Origin: Actinomycetota bacterium
Lineage (GTDB): Bacteria > Actinomycetota > Thermoleophilia > Gaiellales > Gaiellaceae
Length of the DNA stretch: 6,297 bases
Direction of reading: 5' to 3'
Assembly (NCBI GenBank): GCA_005883245.1
Contig: VAXT01000063.1
Span: forward strand, 1 to 6,297
The translations under genes were made by a program, and so were the position numbers. Below are positions 5,579 to 6,297 of this stretch, piece after piece (positions within the stretch are counted from its first letter, which is position 1; every line of letters starts with the position of its first letter). Below the pieces are notes generated by a model that made no database searches, was not told the origin of the DNA, and saw nothing but the letters and a program-made list of their open reading frames with translations.

Positions 5579-6297
5579 CTAAGGGCAGCCCGAGCCGAAC
5601 GCGGATCCCGGCAAGGGCGGCTGCGGCGCCGAGCGGCCGAGGAAGGCCGCGATCGTCCGGCGCGCCTCCTCGTCCGGCTGGAGATACCCGCCCCCGAAGC
5701 CTGCGGGTGTCCCGCCGAGCCGGCAGTGAAGCTGGTTCCCGCTCCGCTTCTTGACGAGGGCGAGCTGCATCATCTGACCGGCCGTGAGGTCGGTCGTGAG
5801 CGGCTTCATCACGTCGTCGCCGATCCACGGCAGCTTGACCATCACGCCGAGGCCCGTCAGCTTCGCGAGCAGCGCCTGGATCACCGCCTGCTGCCGCTCG
5901 GTGCGGGTCACGTCGCTCTCACGCGGGTTGAGCTTGTTCTCGCGGATCCGGGAGTAGACGCGAGCGCGCTGGCCGTTCATGTGCTGCATCCCCTTCGCGA
6001 AGCGCCAGCCCTGCCAGCGGTCACAGCGCGCCTGGGTCGCGTAGGGGCAGTCGAACTTGTTCGAGAGGATCGGCCCCGGCACGTCGACGTCCACCCCGCC
6101 GACCTTGTCGATCACCTTCGTGAACGCATCGAAGTCGACGACCACGACGTGGTTGACCTCGACGTCGGTGAAGCCGCGCACGGTCTTGATCGCGAGCGCC
6201 GGCCCGCCGAGCTGGAACGCCGAGTTGATCTTGTCGTAACCGTGGCCGGGGACGTTGACGCGCAGGTCGCGCGGGATCGAGAGGTAATTGAGGCGGC
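5579..6297 (-). CDS. LytR-CpsA-Psr (LCP) family cell-wall glycopolymer ligase, 5' end missing
   Basis: The gene runs off the right edge; 238 C-terminal residues are present, ending in TAG at 5579-5581. LCP enzymes act outside the membrane, moving polyprenyl-pyrophosphate-linked glycopolymers (teichoic acids, arabinogalactan, capsule) onto peptidoglycan. Signature stretches are visible: LSIPRDLRVNVPGHGYDKIN (residues 5-24, with the Arg/Asp lipid-phosphate site), SAFQLGGPALAIKTV (25-39), VNHVVVVDFDAF (47-58), IDKVGGVDVDVP, and the catalytic Arg-rich segment RARVYSRIRENKLNPRESD (110-128) followed by TERQQAVIQALL. An insert with two cysteines (C83 and C91, in DCPYATQARCDRWQGW) and two more cysteines at 191 and 237 could form extracellular disulfides. 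The tail is Pro/Gly/Ser-rich. The membrane anchor and start lie beyond the window. The stop is 3 bp from the convergent FmdB-like gene, with no obvious terminator between. Confidence 0.92.
   Translation of the reverse strand, partial: RLNYLSIPRDLRVNVPGHGYDKINSAFQLGGPALAIKTVRGFTDVEVNHVVVVDFDAFTKVIDKVGGVDVDVPGPILSNKFDCPYATQARCDRWQGWRFAKGMQHMNGQRARVYSRIRENKLNPRESDVTRTERQQAVIQALLAKLTGLGVMVKLPWIGDDVMKPLTTDLTAGQMMQLALVKKRSGNQLHCRLGGTPAGFGGGYLQPDEEARRTIAAFLGRSAPQPPLPGSAFGSGCP

Noticed and set aside
5571..5600. Possible terminator between the converging FmdB-like and LCP genes
   Set aside because: Only a 6-bp CCTAGG palindrome and distant imperfect arms are present; no credible hairpin forms in the 3-bp gap or just beyond.
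1..6297. Mobile elements, defence systems, CRISPR or RNA genes
   Set aside because: No transposase, integrase, nuclease or toxin-antitoxin motif, no repeat array and no tRNA-like fold was noticed; the content is ordinary chromosomal metabolism, envelope and regulation.

Overview
The window is GC-rich bacterial chromosome, roughly two thirds or more G+C, with tightly packed genes on both strands. Gene content and style suggest a high-GC actinobacterium, possibly a Thermoleophilia-type soil or environmental lineage. The clues are a large LuxR-type regulator, a DUF4242 protein, an FmdB-like protein with a C-P-N-G-H motif, an LCP cell-wall ligase, and several promoters of the actinobacterial leaderless type (TANNNT placed 7 nt before the start codon). 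The lineage is an inference. No mobile element, CRISPR array, tRNA or rRNA was seen.

Left part, plus strand (1-1665): the window opens inside the C-terminus of a LuxR/LAL-family regulator. A short perfect inverted repeat and a convincing promoter follow. They lead a two-gene unit: a DUF4242 protein related to the SCO4226 nickel-binding family, then a secreted YVTN-type beta-propeller protein whose start overlaps the end of the first gene. The propeller frame is broken by one extra base near 1560, so as given the gene is frameshifted, or the sequence contains an error there. A 13-bp GC-rich hairpin closes the unit and also lies in the last codons of the gene arriving from the other strand.

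Middle part, minus strand (1688-3372): a PfkB-family kinase and pseudouridine-5'-phosphate glycosidase (PsuG) form a translationally coupled pair joined by a GTGA start/stop overlap. Together they fit salvage of pseudouridine from RNA turnover: phosphorylation to pseudouridine 5'-phosphate, then cleavage to uracil and ribose 5-phosphate. No transporter is visible here. A divergently transcribed small single-pass membrane protein (3411-3644) starts 38 bp away.

Right part: a PMT/ArnT-like multi-pass membrane glycosyltransferase runs on the minus strand (3607-5229). A divergent FmdB-like zinc-ribbon protein follows on the plus strand (5297-5575), then a convergent LytR-CpsA-Psr (LCP) cell-wall ligase that runs off the right edge. 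The glycosyltransferase and the LCP enzyme both suggest envelope glycopolymer work, but they are separate transcription units.

The most striking cross-gene signal is the promoter pattern. Four start codons (353, 3411, 5229 minus, 5297) are each preceded by TANNNT with exactly 7 nt between, which predicts leaderless mRNAs and settles several starts. I found no clear undescribed multi-gene system. The best candidate for a poorly described unit is the DUF4242 plus His-rich secreted propeller pair.
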